Below are positions 1-8,297 of a DNA stretch of 64,000 nt, in pieces. Under the pieces are notes generated by a model. That model was not told the origin of the DNA and did no database searches. It saw only the letters and a program-made list of their open reading frames with translations. The first letter of the stretch is position 1. Each line of letters begins with the position of its first letter. The position numbers and the translations under genes are program-made. The DNA comes from Xylanimonas ulmi (lineage in GTDB: Bacteria; Actinomycetota; Actinomycetes; Actinomycetales; Cellulomonadaceae): contig NZ_SGWX01000001.1 of NCBI RefSeq assembly GCF_004216535.1, positions 2,356,001 to 2,420,000 on the forward strand, written 5' to 3'.

Positions 1-338
1 ACGGGCGAGTACGAGGCGGGCGTGACCTCGTCGCCGCGGCGCACGCTCACGCCTTGGAACCGCAGCACGTCACCGACGGTGCGGCCGTACGCGGACACCC
101 GGCGGACCTCGCCGTCGTTGTCGATCGTGACCGTCTTGTGCGCGGCGCCCAGCCCCCAGACCGAGGCCGCGAGCGCGACGACCACGAGCGCGTGCAGCGC
201 GCGGCGGGCGCGGGCGCCGGGCCGGTCCGCGCGGCGCACGCCGGGCGGCGCCGCACGGCGCGCGCCGGCCCGGGGGGCGCCGGCGGAGGGGACGACGGCG
301 GGCCCGCTGTGCTTCGCTCGCGTCCTGGCCCCGTCCAC
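1..338 (-). CDS. Rpf-like cell-wall protein, DUF348 domain (3' part outside window)
   Basis: Only the N-terminal 112 codons lie in the window; the gene runs off the left edge. Translation from GTG at 338 gives an Arg/Ala-rich cytoplasmic tail, one hydrophobic segment (ALHALVVVALAASVWGLGAA, about residues 56-75), then KTVTIDNDGEVRRVSAYGRT followed by GDVLRFQGV, which is a DUF348 ubiquitin-like domain. In actinobacteria this domain precedes G5 and the resuscitation-promoting-factor lysozyme-like domain, acting on peptidoglycan outside the cell. The order metG-tatD-this gene is the usual neighbourhood of rpf, normally followed by ksgA and ispE. The start lies 18 nt beyond the tatD stop, so co-transcription is likely. 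The G5 and catalytic parts are not visible, so the Rpf name rests on DUF348 and context. Confidence 0.8.
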   Translation of the reverse strand, partial: MDGARTRAKHSGPAVVPSAGAPRAGARRAAPPGVRRADRPGARARRALHALVVVALAASVWGLGAAHKTVTIDNDGEVRRVSAYGRTVGDVLRFQGVSVRRGDEVTPASYSP

Positions 339-342
339 GGGC

Positions 343-360
343 CTGACCGTATCGGGTCAG
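343..360. repeat. Short inverted repeat at the tatD stop
   Basis: CTGACC and GGTCAG arms (6 bp) flank the loop GTATCG exactly at the tatD stop codon and just before the GTG of the next gene. It is too short and has no T-run, so it is more likely a weak attenuating hairpin or chance than a terminator. Confidence 0.3.
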
Positions 361-1304
361 GCGGCGGCGCTCCAAGGCCCGTATACCGCCTGGGAGTTGG
401 CTCCGATCGCCGCGCACACCTCGTCCAGCGGACGTCCCAGCACGTCAGCCATGAGCCGCACGGTGTGCGCGACCGCATACGGCGCGTTGGGCTGCCCACG
501 GAAGGGGTGCGGTGTGAGGTACGGCGCATCCGTCTCCGACAGCAGCAGGTCGAGCGGTGTCGCACGCAGCGCCTCGCGCAGGGGCTCGTTCGCCTTGTAG
601 GTCACGGGGCCCGCGAAGCTCAGGTACCACCCGTGCTCGGCGCACAGCCGCGCGAGCTCGACGTCGCCCGAGAAGCAGTGGAACACCGTGCGCTCGGGGG
701 CGCCGTCCGCCAGCAGCACCTCGACGACCTGCGCATGCGCGTCGCGGTCGTGGATCTGCAGGGCCAGGTCGAGCTCCTTGGCCACGGCGATGTGGGCGCG
801 GAAGGCCTCGCGCTGCGCGAGTGCGCCCCGCGGCCCGGTGCGGAACAGGTCGAGCCCCGTCTCGCCGATCGCGCGCACCCGCGGGTTGGCGCGCGCGAGG
901 TCGGCGATCTCGGCGATGGCGTCCGCGAGCGGGACGTGGTGGTGGGCCTGGCGCTGGTAGGTCTGCCCGTCGGGGCCGACGTCGTGCGCGTCGGCGTGCA
1001 GCACGGCCTCGTTGGGGTGGATGGCGATGGCGCCGAGCAGCGCGCCCAGCGTGTGGGCCGGCAGGCCCGTCTCACCGCGCAGCAGCGTGTCGGTCCACCG
1101 GGCCGAGGGCAGGTCACAGCCCACCTGGACGATGCGGTCGACACCCGCCGCCGCGGCGCGCGCGACGTGCTGCGCGACGGTCGGCGCCGCGACGTCGTCG
1201 GGCAGCACGCCCGCGATCGACTCCAGATGGGTGTGGTTGTCGGCCACCGGGACGGGAAGGGGTTCGGGGTCGGCGGGGAACCCCCGCTCACGCCTGCGCG
1301 CCAT
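357..1304 (-). CDS. tatD: TatD-family metal-dependent hydrolase/DNase
   Basis: A 315-residue amidohydrolase-fold protein of the TatD family, whose members are metal-dependent 3'-5' exonucleases or deoxyribonucleases in the cytoplasm. Visible signatures in order: the metal-binding HTH triplet in ADNHTHLES (His24, His26), GETGLDLF near residue 145 carrying the bridging Glu, FHCFSGD near 208, and the C-terminal SETDAPYLTP near 256 with the last Asp ligand. Length is slightly above the usual 260 because of a charged N-terminal extension of about 18 residues; a later start cannot be excluded. It lies downstream of metG on the same strand across a 112-bp gap holding an inverted repeat, and directly upstream of the rpf-like gene, the common actinobacterial order. 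Confidence 0.93.
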   Translation of the reverse strand: MARRRERGFPADPEPLPVPVADNHTHLESIAGVLPDDVAAPTVAQHVARAAAAGVDRIVQVGCDLPSARWTDTLLRGETGLPAHTLGALLGAIAIHPNEAVLHADAHDVGPDGQTYQRQAHHHVPLADAIAEIADLARANPRVRAIGETGLDLFRTGPRGALAQREAFRAHIAVAKELDLALQIHDRDAHAQVVEVLLADGAPERTVFHCFSGDVELARLCAEHGWYLSFAGPVTYKANEPLREALRATPLDLLLSETDAPYLTPHPFRGQPNAPYAVAHTVRLMADVLGRPLDEVCAAIGANSQAVYGPWSAAA

Positions 1305-1338
1305 GCGCCCTCCTCAGGTCGGTGGTTGAGACCAGGCC

Positions 1339-1403
1339 GGTGGTCGAGCCTGTCGAAACCACCCACGGACCACGCGGCGGTGGTTTCGACAGGCTCAACC
1401 ACC
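1339..1403. repeat. Inverted repeat, 25-bp arms, in metG-tatD gap
   Basis: Two 25-bp arms at 1339-1363 and 1379-1403 are reverse complements with one mismatch and are separated by 15 nt. The core of the right arm reads TTTCGACAGGCTCAACCACC. A further partial copy (GGTGGTTGAG) lies at 1321. From memory this core recurs in intergenic regions of many actinobacteria, so it is probably a REP-like dispersed element. It could also fold as a strong hairpin in the metG-tatD transcript. Confidence 0.75.
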
Positions 1404-1416
1404 CGGGGTGGTGGGG

Positions 1417-3045
1417 TCAGCCCTCTTCAAGGCGCGGGAACAGCGGCGCGCCCTTGGTGATCGTCGTGCCCGCGGGCAGCATGCCGAACGACGCCGCCGA
1501 GGCCACCGGCTGCGCCTCGAGCGCGCCGAGCGCCGCCGGCCCGCCCAGCGCGTCCCACAGCGCCGACGCCGCCTGGGGGGTCACCGGGTGCAGCAGCACG
1601 GCGAGCGCCCGCAACGCCTCGGTGGCGGTGACCAGCGACGTCGCCAGGCGGCCGCCGTCGACCCCGTGCCCCTCGGCGTCGGTCTCCCCCGGCTCCTTGG
1701 CGACCTTCCACGGCTGCGTCTCGGTGATGTACTGGTTCGCGGCGTCGACCAGCGTCCACACGGCGGCGAGCGCGTCGTGGATCGCGAGGCGGTCGATCGC
1801 GGCCTCGGCGTCGGCGACGGCTTTGGCCGCGACCGCCTCCAGGCCCGTCTCCAGCTCGGTCGCGGCGCCCGCGGTGGGCAGCGACCCGCCGAAGTACTTC
1901 CCGACCATGGCCGCGACGCGCGAGGCGAGGTTGCCGAACCCGTTGGCCAGCTCGCCGTTGTAGCGCGCGACCATGTCCTCCCAGGAGAACGAGCCGTCGC
2001 CGCCGAACGCGATGGTCCTCATGAAGTAGTACCGGAACGCGTCGGACCCGAAGGTGTCGATGATGTCGCTCGGCGCGATGCCCGTCAGCCGCGACTTGCT
2101 CATCTTCTCCCCGCCGACCAGCAGCCAGCCGTGCGCGAACACCTGGTGCGGCAGCGGCAGGCCCGCGGCCATGAGCATGGCCGGCCAGATGACGGCGTGG
2201 AACCGCAGGATGTCCTTGCCCACCAGGTGCACGTTGGCGGGCCACAGGCACTCGAACCGCGCGCGCTCGGCGTCGTCGGACGACCCGTAGCCCACAGCGG
2301 TCACGTAGTTGAGCAGCGCGTCGAACCACACGTACAGCACGTGCTCGGAGTCCCACGGGATGGGCACGCCCCAGTCGAACGTCGAGCGGGAGATCGACAG
2401 GTCCTGCAGGCCCTGCTTGACGAACCCGATGACCTCGTTGCGCGCCGAGGCCGGCTGCACGAACTCGGGGTGCTCCTCGTACAGCGCGAGCAGCCGGTCG
2501 GCGTAGGCGCTCATGCGGAAGAAGTAGTTCTGCTCGGCGAGCATCTCGACGGGCTTGAGGTGGATGGGGCACACCTTCTGGCCCTCGAACTCGCCCGTGC
2601 CGTCGACCAGGTCGCCCGGCAGCTTGTACTCCTCGCAGCCCACGCAGTACGGACCCTCGTAGGAGCCGGCGTAGATCTCGCCCTTGTCGTGCAGGTCCTG
2701 CAAGAACGCCTGCACCGCGGCCTCGTGGCGCGGCTGCGTGGTGCGGATGAAGTCGTCGTTGCGCACGTCGAGCGTCTTGAGCACCGGCTGCCACGCCGTG
2801 GCCACCAGGCGGTCTGCCCACTCCTGGGGCGAGACGCCGTTCTTCTGCGCGGTGCGCAGCACCTTCTCGCCGTGCTCGTCGGTGCCGGTCAGCAGCCAGA
2901 CGTCCTCCTGGCGCTGGCGGTGCCAGCGGGTGATGACGTCGGCGGCGACGGTCGTGTAGGCGTGCCCGATGTGCGGGGCGTCGTTGACGTAGTAGATCGG
3001 CGTCGTCAGGTAGAACGGCTTTGCGGCGGCGGGCATGGCGCCCAT
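1417..3045 (-). CDS. metG: Methionyl-tRNA synthetase
   Basis: A 542-residue class I aminoacyl-tRNA synthetase that charges tRNA-Met in the cytoplasm. The N-terminus carries a literal HIGH signature (residues 25-28, in NDAPHIGHAYTT) and the second ATP-binding signature KMSKS is near residue 312. A connective zinc knuckle with CVGC near 132-135 and a following CPIH near 153 is visible. The anticodon-binding helical domain fills the last third, with no C-terminal tRNA-binding fusion, as in the shorter actinobacterial enzymes. Start is ATG at 3045; an in-frame ATG three codons later is equally possible. The sugar dehydrogenase lipoprotein lies 31 bp upstream on the same strand, and tatD lies downstream. 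Confidence 0.97.
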   Translation of the reverse strand: MGAMPAAAKPFYLTTPIYYVNDAPHIGHAYTTVAADVITRWHRQRQEDVWLLTGTDEHGEKVLRTAQKNGVSPQEWADRLVATAWQPVLKTLDVRNDDFIRTTQPRHEAAVQAFLQDLHDKGEIYAGSYEGPYCVGCEEYKLPGDLVDGTGEFEGQKVCPIHLKPVEMLAEQNYFFRMSAYADRLLALYEEHPEFVQPASARNEVIGFVKQGLQDLSISRSTFDWGVPIPWDSEHVLYVWFDALLNYVTAVGYGSSDDAERARFECLWPANVHLVGKDILRFHAVIWPAMLMAAGLPLPHQVFAHGWLLVGGEKMSKSRLTGIAPSDIIDTFGSDAFRYYFMRTIAFGGDGSFSWEDMVARYNGELANGFGNLASRVAAMVGKYFGGSLPTAGAATELETGLEAVAAKAVADAEAAIDRLAIHDALAAVWTLVDAANQYITETQPWKVAKEPGETDAEGHGVDGGRLATSLVTATEALRALAVLLHPVTPQAASALWDALGGPAALGALEAQPVASAASFGMLPAGTTITKGAPLFPRLEEG

Positions 3046-3076
3046 CGTAGTTGCGGCCCCGGCCCGGGTCGCCGCG

Positions 3077-4411
3077 TTATCCGCCGCTGACCGTTACGTG
3101 CAGCAGCCGGTCGTCCCCCTCGCGCGGCTCGCCGCGCCCGTCGGTGTTGTTGGTCAGCACCCACAGCGACCCGTCGGGGTCGGCGACGACGGCCCGCAGT
3201 CGCCCCTCGTCGGTCAGCAGCGCCTGGGGCTCGCCCAGTCCGAGCGGGCTCGCGGTCTCCTCGCCCTGCGTGAGCGGGACGGCCGCCGGTCCGGCGCCCG
3301 GCGCCCACGGCACGCGCCATAGCCGCTGCCCACGCAGCGCCGCGAGGTAGATGGCGTCGGGGGTCACCGCGAGGCCCGACGGCGACGCGTCGCGCGTCGG
3401 CCACACCACGAGCGGTTGGGTGTACCCGTCGACGACGGCTGGGCCGCCGCCCGGCGCGGGCCCCGCCGCGCCCGCCCCGGCGCCCTCCACGAGCGGCCAC
3501 CCGTAGTTGCCGCCGCGCACGATCTGGTTGAGCTCGTCCCAGGTGTCCTGCCCGAACTCGCTCGCGAACATCCGCCGCTGCGCGTCCCACCCGATGCCCT
3601 GGACGTTGCGGTGCCCCAGGCTCCACACCGGTGAGTCGGGGAACGGGTTGCCCGGCGCCGGGTCGCCGTCGGTCGTCACGCGCAGGATCTTGCCGTTGAG
3701 CGAGTGGGGGTCCTGCGCGGAGGGGCGGTCGCCGGCGTCGCCGGTGGTGACGTAGAGGTACCCGTCCGGGCCGAACGCGAGGCGGCCGCCGTCGTGGTTG
3801 GCGGCCTTGCGGACGCCGTCGAGCACCGTGGTGAGCGCGCCGAGGCTGGGCGCCGGCGCCGCCTGCCCGCGCGCGGTGAGCGTGAGCGGGGCTCGGACGA
3901 CGGCGTTGTCGTCGGCGCCGGTCCGGTACAGGAACACGGTCAGCGGCCCGTCCGCGGCCTCGGCGGGCACGACGGCCCCGACGGGCTGCGGCTGGAGTGC
4001 GACGCCCAGCAGGCCGCCCTCACCCGCGGGCCGGGTCTCGCGCGCGAGCCGCTCGGCGCCGGGGCCGACGACGGCGGTGACCGACCCGTCGTCGGGGTCG
4101 ACCACGACGAGGCGGGCCTCGTCGCGCAGCGTCACCAGGAGCCGGCCGTCGGGAAGCAGCGCCAGGCCCCAGGGCGCGCGCAGCCGGGAGGCGACGGTCG
4201 TCGCCGTCGCCGTCACAGCGGCGGGCGGGGGCGCGATCCCGGGGGCGGGCGCGGTCGGCGGCGCGGGCGCCGGCGGCGGAGCGGGCGCGCTCGCGGCGGG
4301 GTCGGCGGGCGTGCTGTGGCCGTCCGGGTCGCACGCCACCAGCAGCGTGAGCGCGGCGGCCGCCACGAGCGCCGCGATCCGGCGCGCGAGGCCTCGAACG
4401 TCGTCGTCCAT
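3077..4411 (-). CDS. PQQ-dependent sugar dehydrogenase-like lipoprotein
   Basis: A 444-residue exported lipoprotein of the glucose/sorbosone dehydrogenase (GSDH) beta-propeller family. These enzymes oxidise aldose sugars outside the membrane, usually with PQQ and calcium. The N-terminus has an Arg pair, a hydrophobic stretch and the lipobox LLVAC at residues 23-27, followed by a Pro/Ala-rich linker to about 70. Propeller hallmarks include RLRAPWGLALLPDGRLLVT, NHDGGRLAFGPDGYLYVTTG, GHRNVQGIGWD and FGQDTWDELNQI. It is preceded by a good Shine-Dalgarno (GGGAGG) about 10 nt before ATG 4411. It sits just upstream of metG, a placement that looks coincidental. PQQ use is inferred from the family; some members bind no PQQ. 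Confidence 0.88.
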   Translation of the reverse strand: MDDDVRGLARRIAALVAAAALTLLVACDPDGHSTPADPAASAPAPPPAPAPPTAPAPGIAPPPAAVTATATTVASRLRAPWGLALLPDGRLLVTLRDEARLVVVDPDDGSVTAVVGPGAERLARETRPAGEGGLLGVALQPQPVGAVVPAEAADGPLTVFLYRTGADDNAVVRAPLTLTARGQAAPAPSLGALTTVLDGVRKAANHDGGRLAFGPDGYLYVTTGDAGDRPSAQDPHSLNGKILRVTTDGDPAPGNPFPDSPVWSLGHRNVQGIGWDAQRRMFASEFGQDTWDELNQIVRGGNYGWPLVEGAGAGAAGPAPGGGPAVVDGYTQPLVVWPTRDASPSGLAVTPDAIYLAALRGQRLWRVPWAPGAGPAAVPLTQGEETASPLGLGEPQALLTDEGRLRAVVADPDGSLWVLTNNTDGRGEPREGDDRLLHVTVSGG

Positions 4412-4533
4412 CGATCCATCCTCCCAGCCGGCCGCGGGCGCGGCGCCCGCTCACCGCACGCCCGCCGCCACCCGTCTCTAGGCTGGACTGGTCCGGTGCG
4501 CGAGACAAGCGCACGAGAGCACTCGGAGGGGCC

Positions 4534-4944
4534 ATGAGTCCACGCTTGCTGAGCTTCGTCGTCGCCGCCGTCGCCTACGGCGTCACCCTGACCGTGGCCG
4601 CGGTGCTGCTGCCCGGCCTGCACATCGGATTCCTGTGGGCCGTGATCGCCTGGGCCCTGTTCACGGTGTCGATCACCCTGATCCGGCCGTTGCTGACGCG
4701 CACGCTGACGCGGCATGTGCACGGCTACACCTGGGTCATCGGCCTGGCCACGGTGCTCGCCTCGCTCATCGTCACCGCGCTGCTGTCGCCGCGCGCGGGG
4801 TTCCGGATCGACAACCTGCGCACCTGGGCGCTGGCCACTGTCATCGTGTGGCTCGGCACGCTCGTGTACGACGTCGTCGACGACCGGCTCGTGGCGGCGG
4901 CCCGCCCGATCGCCGACAAGCTCCAGGACAGGCGCAACCCATGA
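4534..4944 (+). CDS. Small integral membrane protein, four predicted TM helices
   Basis: A 136-residue membrane protein with four hydrophobic segments at about residues 4-28, 30-52, 68-88 and 97-117, separated by short basic loops, and a charged C-terminus ending DKLQDRRNP. The pattern resembles small actinobacterial membrane proteins sometimes annotated as phage-holin-like or YvlD-like; I cannot assign a function. It has a clear Shine-Dalgarno (CGGAGGGG) before ATG 4534, and its TGA overlaps the ATG of the nicotinamidase gene (ATGA), so the two are translationally coupled. It diverges from the sugar dehydrogenase gene across 122 bp. Confidence 0.75.
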   Translation: MSPRLLSFVVAAVAYGVTLTVAAVLLPGLHIGFLWAVIAWALFTVSITLIRPLLTRTLTRHVHGYTWVIGLATVLASLIVTALLSPRAGFRIDNLRTWALATVIVWLGTLVYDVVDDRLVAAARPIADKLQDRRNP

Positions 4945-5543
4945 CCGGCACCCCCAAGCGCGCGCTGATCGTCGTCGACGTGCAGCCGACGTTCTGCGAG
5001 GGCGGCGAGCTCGCGGTCGAGGGCGGCAACCAGGTCGCCGACGACGTCGCGGCCTACGCGCGCGCACACCGCGACCGCTACGCCGTCGTCGTGACCACGC
5101 AGGACTGGCACATCGACCCCGGCCCGCACTTCAGCGACCACCCCGACTTCGTCGACTCCTGGCCGCCGCACGGCATCGCGGGCACGCCCCACGCGGAACT
5201 GCACCCGGCCCTGGCGGACCTCGCGCCCGACGCGTCGGTCAAGAAGGGCCAGTACGCGCACGGGTACTCGGGCTTCGAGGGCGTGGACCCGGCGGGCAGG
5301 CCGCTCGAAGAGGTGCTGCGCGCGGCCGCGGTCGAGGCCGTCGACGTCGTCGGGCTGGTCGAGTCGCACTGCGTCAAGCGCACGGCCCTGGACGCGGCGC
5401 GGCTGGGCTGGCCGACGCGCGTGCTGACCGACCTGACCATTCCGGTGACCCCCGAGCAGGGCGCCCAGGCGCGCGAGGAGCTCGCGGCGGCCGGGGTCAC
5501 GCTCACCACGTCCACCGCGCTCGCCACGCCCCCCGCGACGTAG
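4941..5543 (+). CDS. pncA: Nicotinamidase / isochorismatase-family amidohydrolase
   Basis: A 200-residue cysteine hydrolase of the isochorismatase fold, most like nicotinamidase, which hydrolyses nicotinamide to nicotinate plus ammonia in NAD salvage. The catalytic triad is visible: Asp in ALIVVDVQPTFCEGG (near residue 13), Lys in ASVKKGQ (near 98), and Cys in VESHCVKRTALDA (near 144). Metal ligands of the PncA type occur in TTQDWHIDPGPHFS. The start is ATG 4941, which overlaps the stop of the preceding membrane-protein gene by 4 nt. The usual GLATDYCV context of the nucleophile is replaced by GLVESHCV, so a related amide substrate is possible. Confidence 0.88.
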   Translation: MTGTPKRALIVVDVQPTFCEGGELAVEGGNQVADDVAAYARAHRDRYAVVVTTQDWHIDPGPHFSDHPDFVDSWPPHGIAGTPHAELHPALADLAPDASVKKGQYAHGYSGFEGVDPAGRPLEEVLRAAAVEAVDVVGLVESHCVKRTALDAARLGWPTRVLTDLTIPVTPEQGAQAREELAAAGVTLTTSTALATPPAT

Positions 5544-5573
5544 CGGCGCGCCGGGCGTGCGGCGTGATCGGGG

Positions 5574-6461
5574 TCAGCGGGCCGCGAGCGCCGCGTTGTA
5601 CAGGTCGCGGCGGCTCACGCCCGCGGTGGCGGCCACGTCGGCGGCCGCCTCCTTGAGGCGCTCGCCCGCGGTGACGCGGGTCAGGACCTCGGCGACCAGG
5701 TCGTCGAGCGACGGCGCCGACGCCGCGGGGGCCCCTCCGACGACGACGCAGATCTCGCCGCGCAGGCCTGGGCCGCCGTCCTGCGACCGCGCCGCGACCT
5801 CGGCGGCGAGCGTGCCGAGCGGGCCCCGCAGCACCTCCTCGAACGTCTTGGTCAGCTCGCGGCACACGGCCGCCGGGCGTTCCGGGCCGAACGCCTCGGC
5901 CATCGCGTCGAGCGTCGCCGTGATGCGGTGCGGCGCCTCGAAGAACACCATGGTGCGCGGCTCGGCCGCCAGCGCCCCCAGCGCCCGGGCCCGCTCCCCC
6001 GGCTTGCGCGGCGCGAACCCCTCGAACGTGAACCGGTCGGTCGCCAACCCCGACAGCGCCAGGGCCGTCAGCACGGCGGACGGCCCGGGGGCGGCGGTCA
6101 CGCGCAGGCCGCGCTCGACGGCGCGCGCCACCACACGGAACCCGGGGTCGGACACGGCGGGCATGCCCGCGTCGGTCACCACGACGACGGTGCCGCCGTC
6201 GGCGACGACGTCGAGCAGGTCGTCGGCGCGGGCCGCCTCGTTGTGCTCGTGGTACGACACGACACGCCCGGTGACGCCCACCCCGAGCCGCTCGGCCATC
6301 GCGTGCAGGCGCCGGGTGTCCTCGGCGGCGACGACGTCGGCGGTGGCGAGCAGGCGGCGCAGGCGCGGCGAGGCGTCCTCGGCGTTGCCGATCGGGGTGG
6401 CGGCCAGCACCAAGGCGCCTTTCTCAGCGTCACCGAGGGGAGAGGTCATGCCGCCTACCAT
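5574..6461 (-). CDS. rsmI: 16S rRNA (cytidine1402-2'-O)-methyltransferase RsmI
   Basis: A 295-residue SAM-dependent methyltransferase of the tetrapyrrole-methylase fold that 2'-O-methylates C1402 of 16S rRNA. Family hallmarks are clear: [19 protein letters not shown] at the N-terminus, [37 protein letters not shown], and [12 protein letters not shown]. The start at ATG 6461 gives MVGG before MTSPLG; the ATG at 6449 is equally credible and closer to homologues. It is divergent from the PMT mannosyltransferase gene with only 23 bp between them, a pairing often seen in actinobacteria, so their promoters must overlap. Confidence 0.95.
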   Translation of the reverse strand: MVGGMTSPLGDAEKGALVLAATPIGNAEDASPRLRRLLATADVVAAEDTRRLHAMAERLGVGVTGRVVSYHEHNEAARADDLLDVVADGGTVVVVTDAGMPAVSDPGFRVVARAVERGLRVTAAPGPSAVLTALALSGLATDRFTFEGFAPRKPGERARALGALAAEPRTMVFFEAPHRITATLDAMAEAFGPERPAAVCRELTKTFEEVLRGPLGTLAAEVAARSQDGGPGLRGEICVVVGGAPAASAPSLDDLVAEVLTRVTAGERLKEAAADVAATAGVSRRDLYNAALAAR

Positions 6462-6471
6462 GTCACGCCCC

Positions 6472-6477
6472 TACGAT
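6472..6477 (+). promoter_or_regulatory. Leaderless -10 box for the PMT gene
   Basis: TACGAT lies 7 nt upstream of the GTG start at 6485 with no Shine-Dalgarno between, the geometry expected for a transcript starting at the start codon. No convincing -35 hexamer is visible, and the site sits inside the 23-bp rsmI-PMT gap. Confidence 0.5.
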
Positions 6478-6484
6478 TCCCCCC

Positions 6485-8260
6485 GTGACCGACCCCCAGG
6501 AAGGCCGTCCCTGGCCCGCCACCGGCGCCCCGGACCCCGCGTCGGAGTCGCCGCTCGTCGACGCCCCGCCGCCCGTGCGGGCTCGGCAGGTGGGTCAGGC
6601 GCGCCGCGAGCGCGGCCTGTTCGCGCCGACGGCGGCCGAGGGCATCGACCTGCTCCCGACGCGTGAGCGTCTGCTGCGCGCGCTGATCGGCCGGCGCCGG
6701 CTCGCGCTCGGGACGGCCCGACACGACCGTCTGGTCAGCTGGGTCGGCACTGCCGTCATCGTGCTGCTGGCCGCGGTGACACGGCTGGTCAACCTCGGCC
6801 GCCCGCACGCGCTCGTGTTCGACGAGACCTATTACGTCAAGGACGCGTTCACGCTGTGGCGCCTCGGCTTCGAGGCGCAGTGGCCCCAGGACCCCAACCC
6901 GGGGTTCATCGCCGGGAACGTCGAGACGTTCCTCGACCAGGCCACCTACGTCGTCCACCCGCAGGTGGGCAAGTGGCTCATCGCGCTGGGGATGGAGCTG
7001 GGGGGCGGCCCGACGAGCTCGGCCGCGTGGCGGCTGGCCAACGCCGTCGTCGGCGTGCTGGCCGTGCTGCTGGTGATCCGCATCGCGCGGCGCCTGTTCG
7101 CCTCGACCGGGATGGGCCTGGTCGCGGGCCTGCTCATGGCGGTCGACGGCGAGGCGATCGTGCACTCGCGCACCGCGCTGCTCGACCAGTTCGTCATGTT
7201 CTTCGCCCTGGTGGCCTTCGGCTGTCTGCTGCTCGACCGGGAGTGGGCGCGTCGGCGACTGGCCGACCGGATGGCCGCGCTGGTCGACGCAGGGTCGCGG
7301 ACGGGCGCCGGCGAGACGGCGAGCCTGCTGTACGGGCCGCGGCTGGGCTTTCGCTGGTGGCGCCTGGCCGCCGGCGTCTCCCTGGGCCTGGCCTGCGGCG
7401 TCAAGTGGTCGGGGATCTACTTCCTCGCGGTGTTCGGCGTCCTGACCGTGCTGTGGGACCTGGGCGCGCGGCGCGCGGCGGGCGTGCGGCGCTGGTGGGA
7501 GGACGCGCTGATCGCCGACGGCGTCCCGGCGTTCCTCACCATGGTGCCGACGGCGGCGGCCGTGTACGTCGCGAGCTGGTGGTCGTGGTTCGCCCGCCCC
7601 GACTCCTACCTGCGGCAGTGGGCGGCGCTCAACCCGGGCGAGGGGGTCACCTGGCTGCCCGCGGCGCTGCGCTCGTGGGTGCACTACCACCAGCAGATGT
7701 GGGCGTTCCACACCACGCTCGTGTCCGACCACGACTACAAGTCGAACCCGATCGGCTGGATCGTCCAGTGGCGGCCGACGTCGTTCTACTGGCAGCCCAG
7801 CGAGCCGGGCACGGGCGGCTGCGCCGACGGGTCCTCCTGCACGGCGGCGGTCACCTCGCTCGGCAACCCGCTGCTGTGGTGGCTGGCCGCCCTGGCGATC
7901 ATCGCGGTCATCATTCTGGGGATCACGCGCCGCGACTGGCGCGCGCTGGCCGTGCTGTCGGGGACGATCGCCGGCTGGGTCCCGTGGGTCGTCACCTACG
8001 CCGACACCCAGCGCACCGTGTTCACGTTCTACTCGATCGCGTTCACCCCGTGGGTCGTGCTCACGCTCGTATATGTGGGCGTCGTCGCCCTGGAGCACAG
8101 CGAGCACCAGCGCCGACTGAGGCGACAGGTCGTGGCTGCCATCGTGGTGGTCGTGGTGGCCATCTGCGCCGTCTCGGCGCTGTTCTACCCGCTGTGGACG
8201 GCGCAGGAGGTGTCCATCGAGTACTGGCGCGGCCTGATGCGGCTGCGCTCGTGGATCTGA
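6485..8260 (+). CDS. Dolichyl-phosphate-mannose--protein O-mannosyltransferase (PMT)
   Basis: A 591-residue polytopic membrane glycosyltransferase (GT39) that transfers mannose from polyprenyl-phosphate-mannose to Ser/Thr of exported proteins. After a hydrophilic N-terminus of about 75 residues come alternating hydrophobic helices and the diagnostic acidic loop LVFDETYYVKDAF near residue 115. Further PMT signatures are HPQVGKWLIALGM, VDGEAIVHSRTALLDQ, GVKWSGIYF and HTTLVSDHDYKSNP. The GTG start at 6485 is supported by the -10 box placed 7 nt upstream. It is the standard divergent neighbour of rsmI. Its stop codon forms part of a hairpin shared with the convergent hexosaminidase gene. Confidence 0.93.
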   Translation: MTDPQEGRPWPATGAPDPASESPLVDAPPPVRARQVGQARRERGLFAPTAAEGIDLLPTRERLLRALIGRRRLALGTARHDRLVSWVGTAVIVLLAAVTRLVNLGRPHALVFDETYYVKDAFTLWRLGFEAQWPQDPNPGFIAGNVETFLDQATYVVHPQVGKWLIALGMELGGGPTSSAAWRLANAVVGVLAVLLVIRIARRLFASTGMGLVAGLLMAVDGEAIVHSRTALLDQFVMFFALVAFGCLLLDREWARRRLADRMAALVDAGSRTGAGETASLLYGPRLGFRWWRLAAGVSLGLACGVKWSGIYFLAVFGVLTVLWDLGARRAAGVRRWWEDALIADGVPAFLTMVPTAAAVYVASWWSWFARPDSYLRQWAALNPGEGVTWLPAALRSWVHYHQQMWAFHTTLVSDHDYKSNPIGWIVQWRPTSFYWQPSEPGTGGCADGSSCTAAVTSLGNPLLWWLAALAIIAVIILGITRRDWRALAVLSGTIAGWVPWVVTYADTQRTVFTFYSIAFTPWVVLTLVYVGVVALEHSEHQRRLRRQVVAAIVVVVVAICAVSALFYPLWTAQEVSIEYWRGLMRLRSWI

Positions 8261-8297
8261 CCGGGCCCGCGCGCGGATCGGGCCCGCCGCCCGGTCA
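8258..8297. terminator. Hairpin spanning both stop codons of convergent genes
   Basis: TGACCGGGC (8258-8266) pairs with GCCCGGTCA (8289-8297) and the 22-nt spacer contains further GGGCCC pairing. The left arm includes the PMT stop and the right arm the hexosaminidase stop. A bidirectional terminator is likely; there is no T-run. Confidence 0.5.

Noticed and set aside
54-1963. Long plus-strand frames opposite tatD and metG
   Set aside because: Low-complexity shadow translations; the minus strand carries TatD and MetG signatures.
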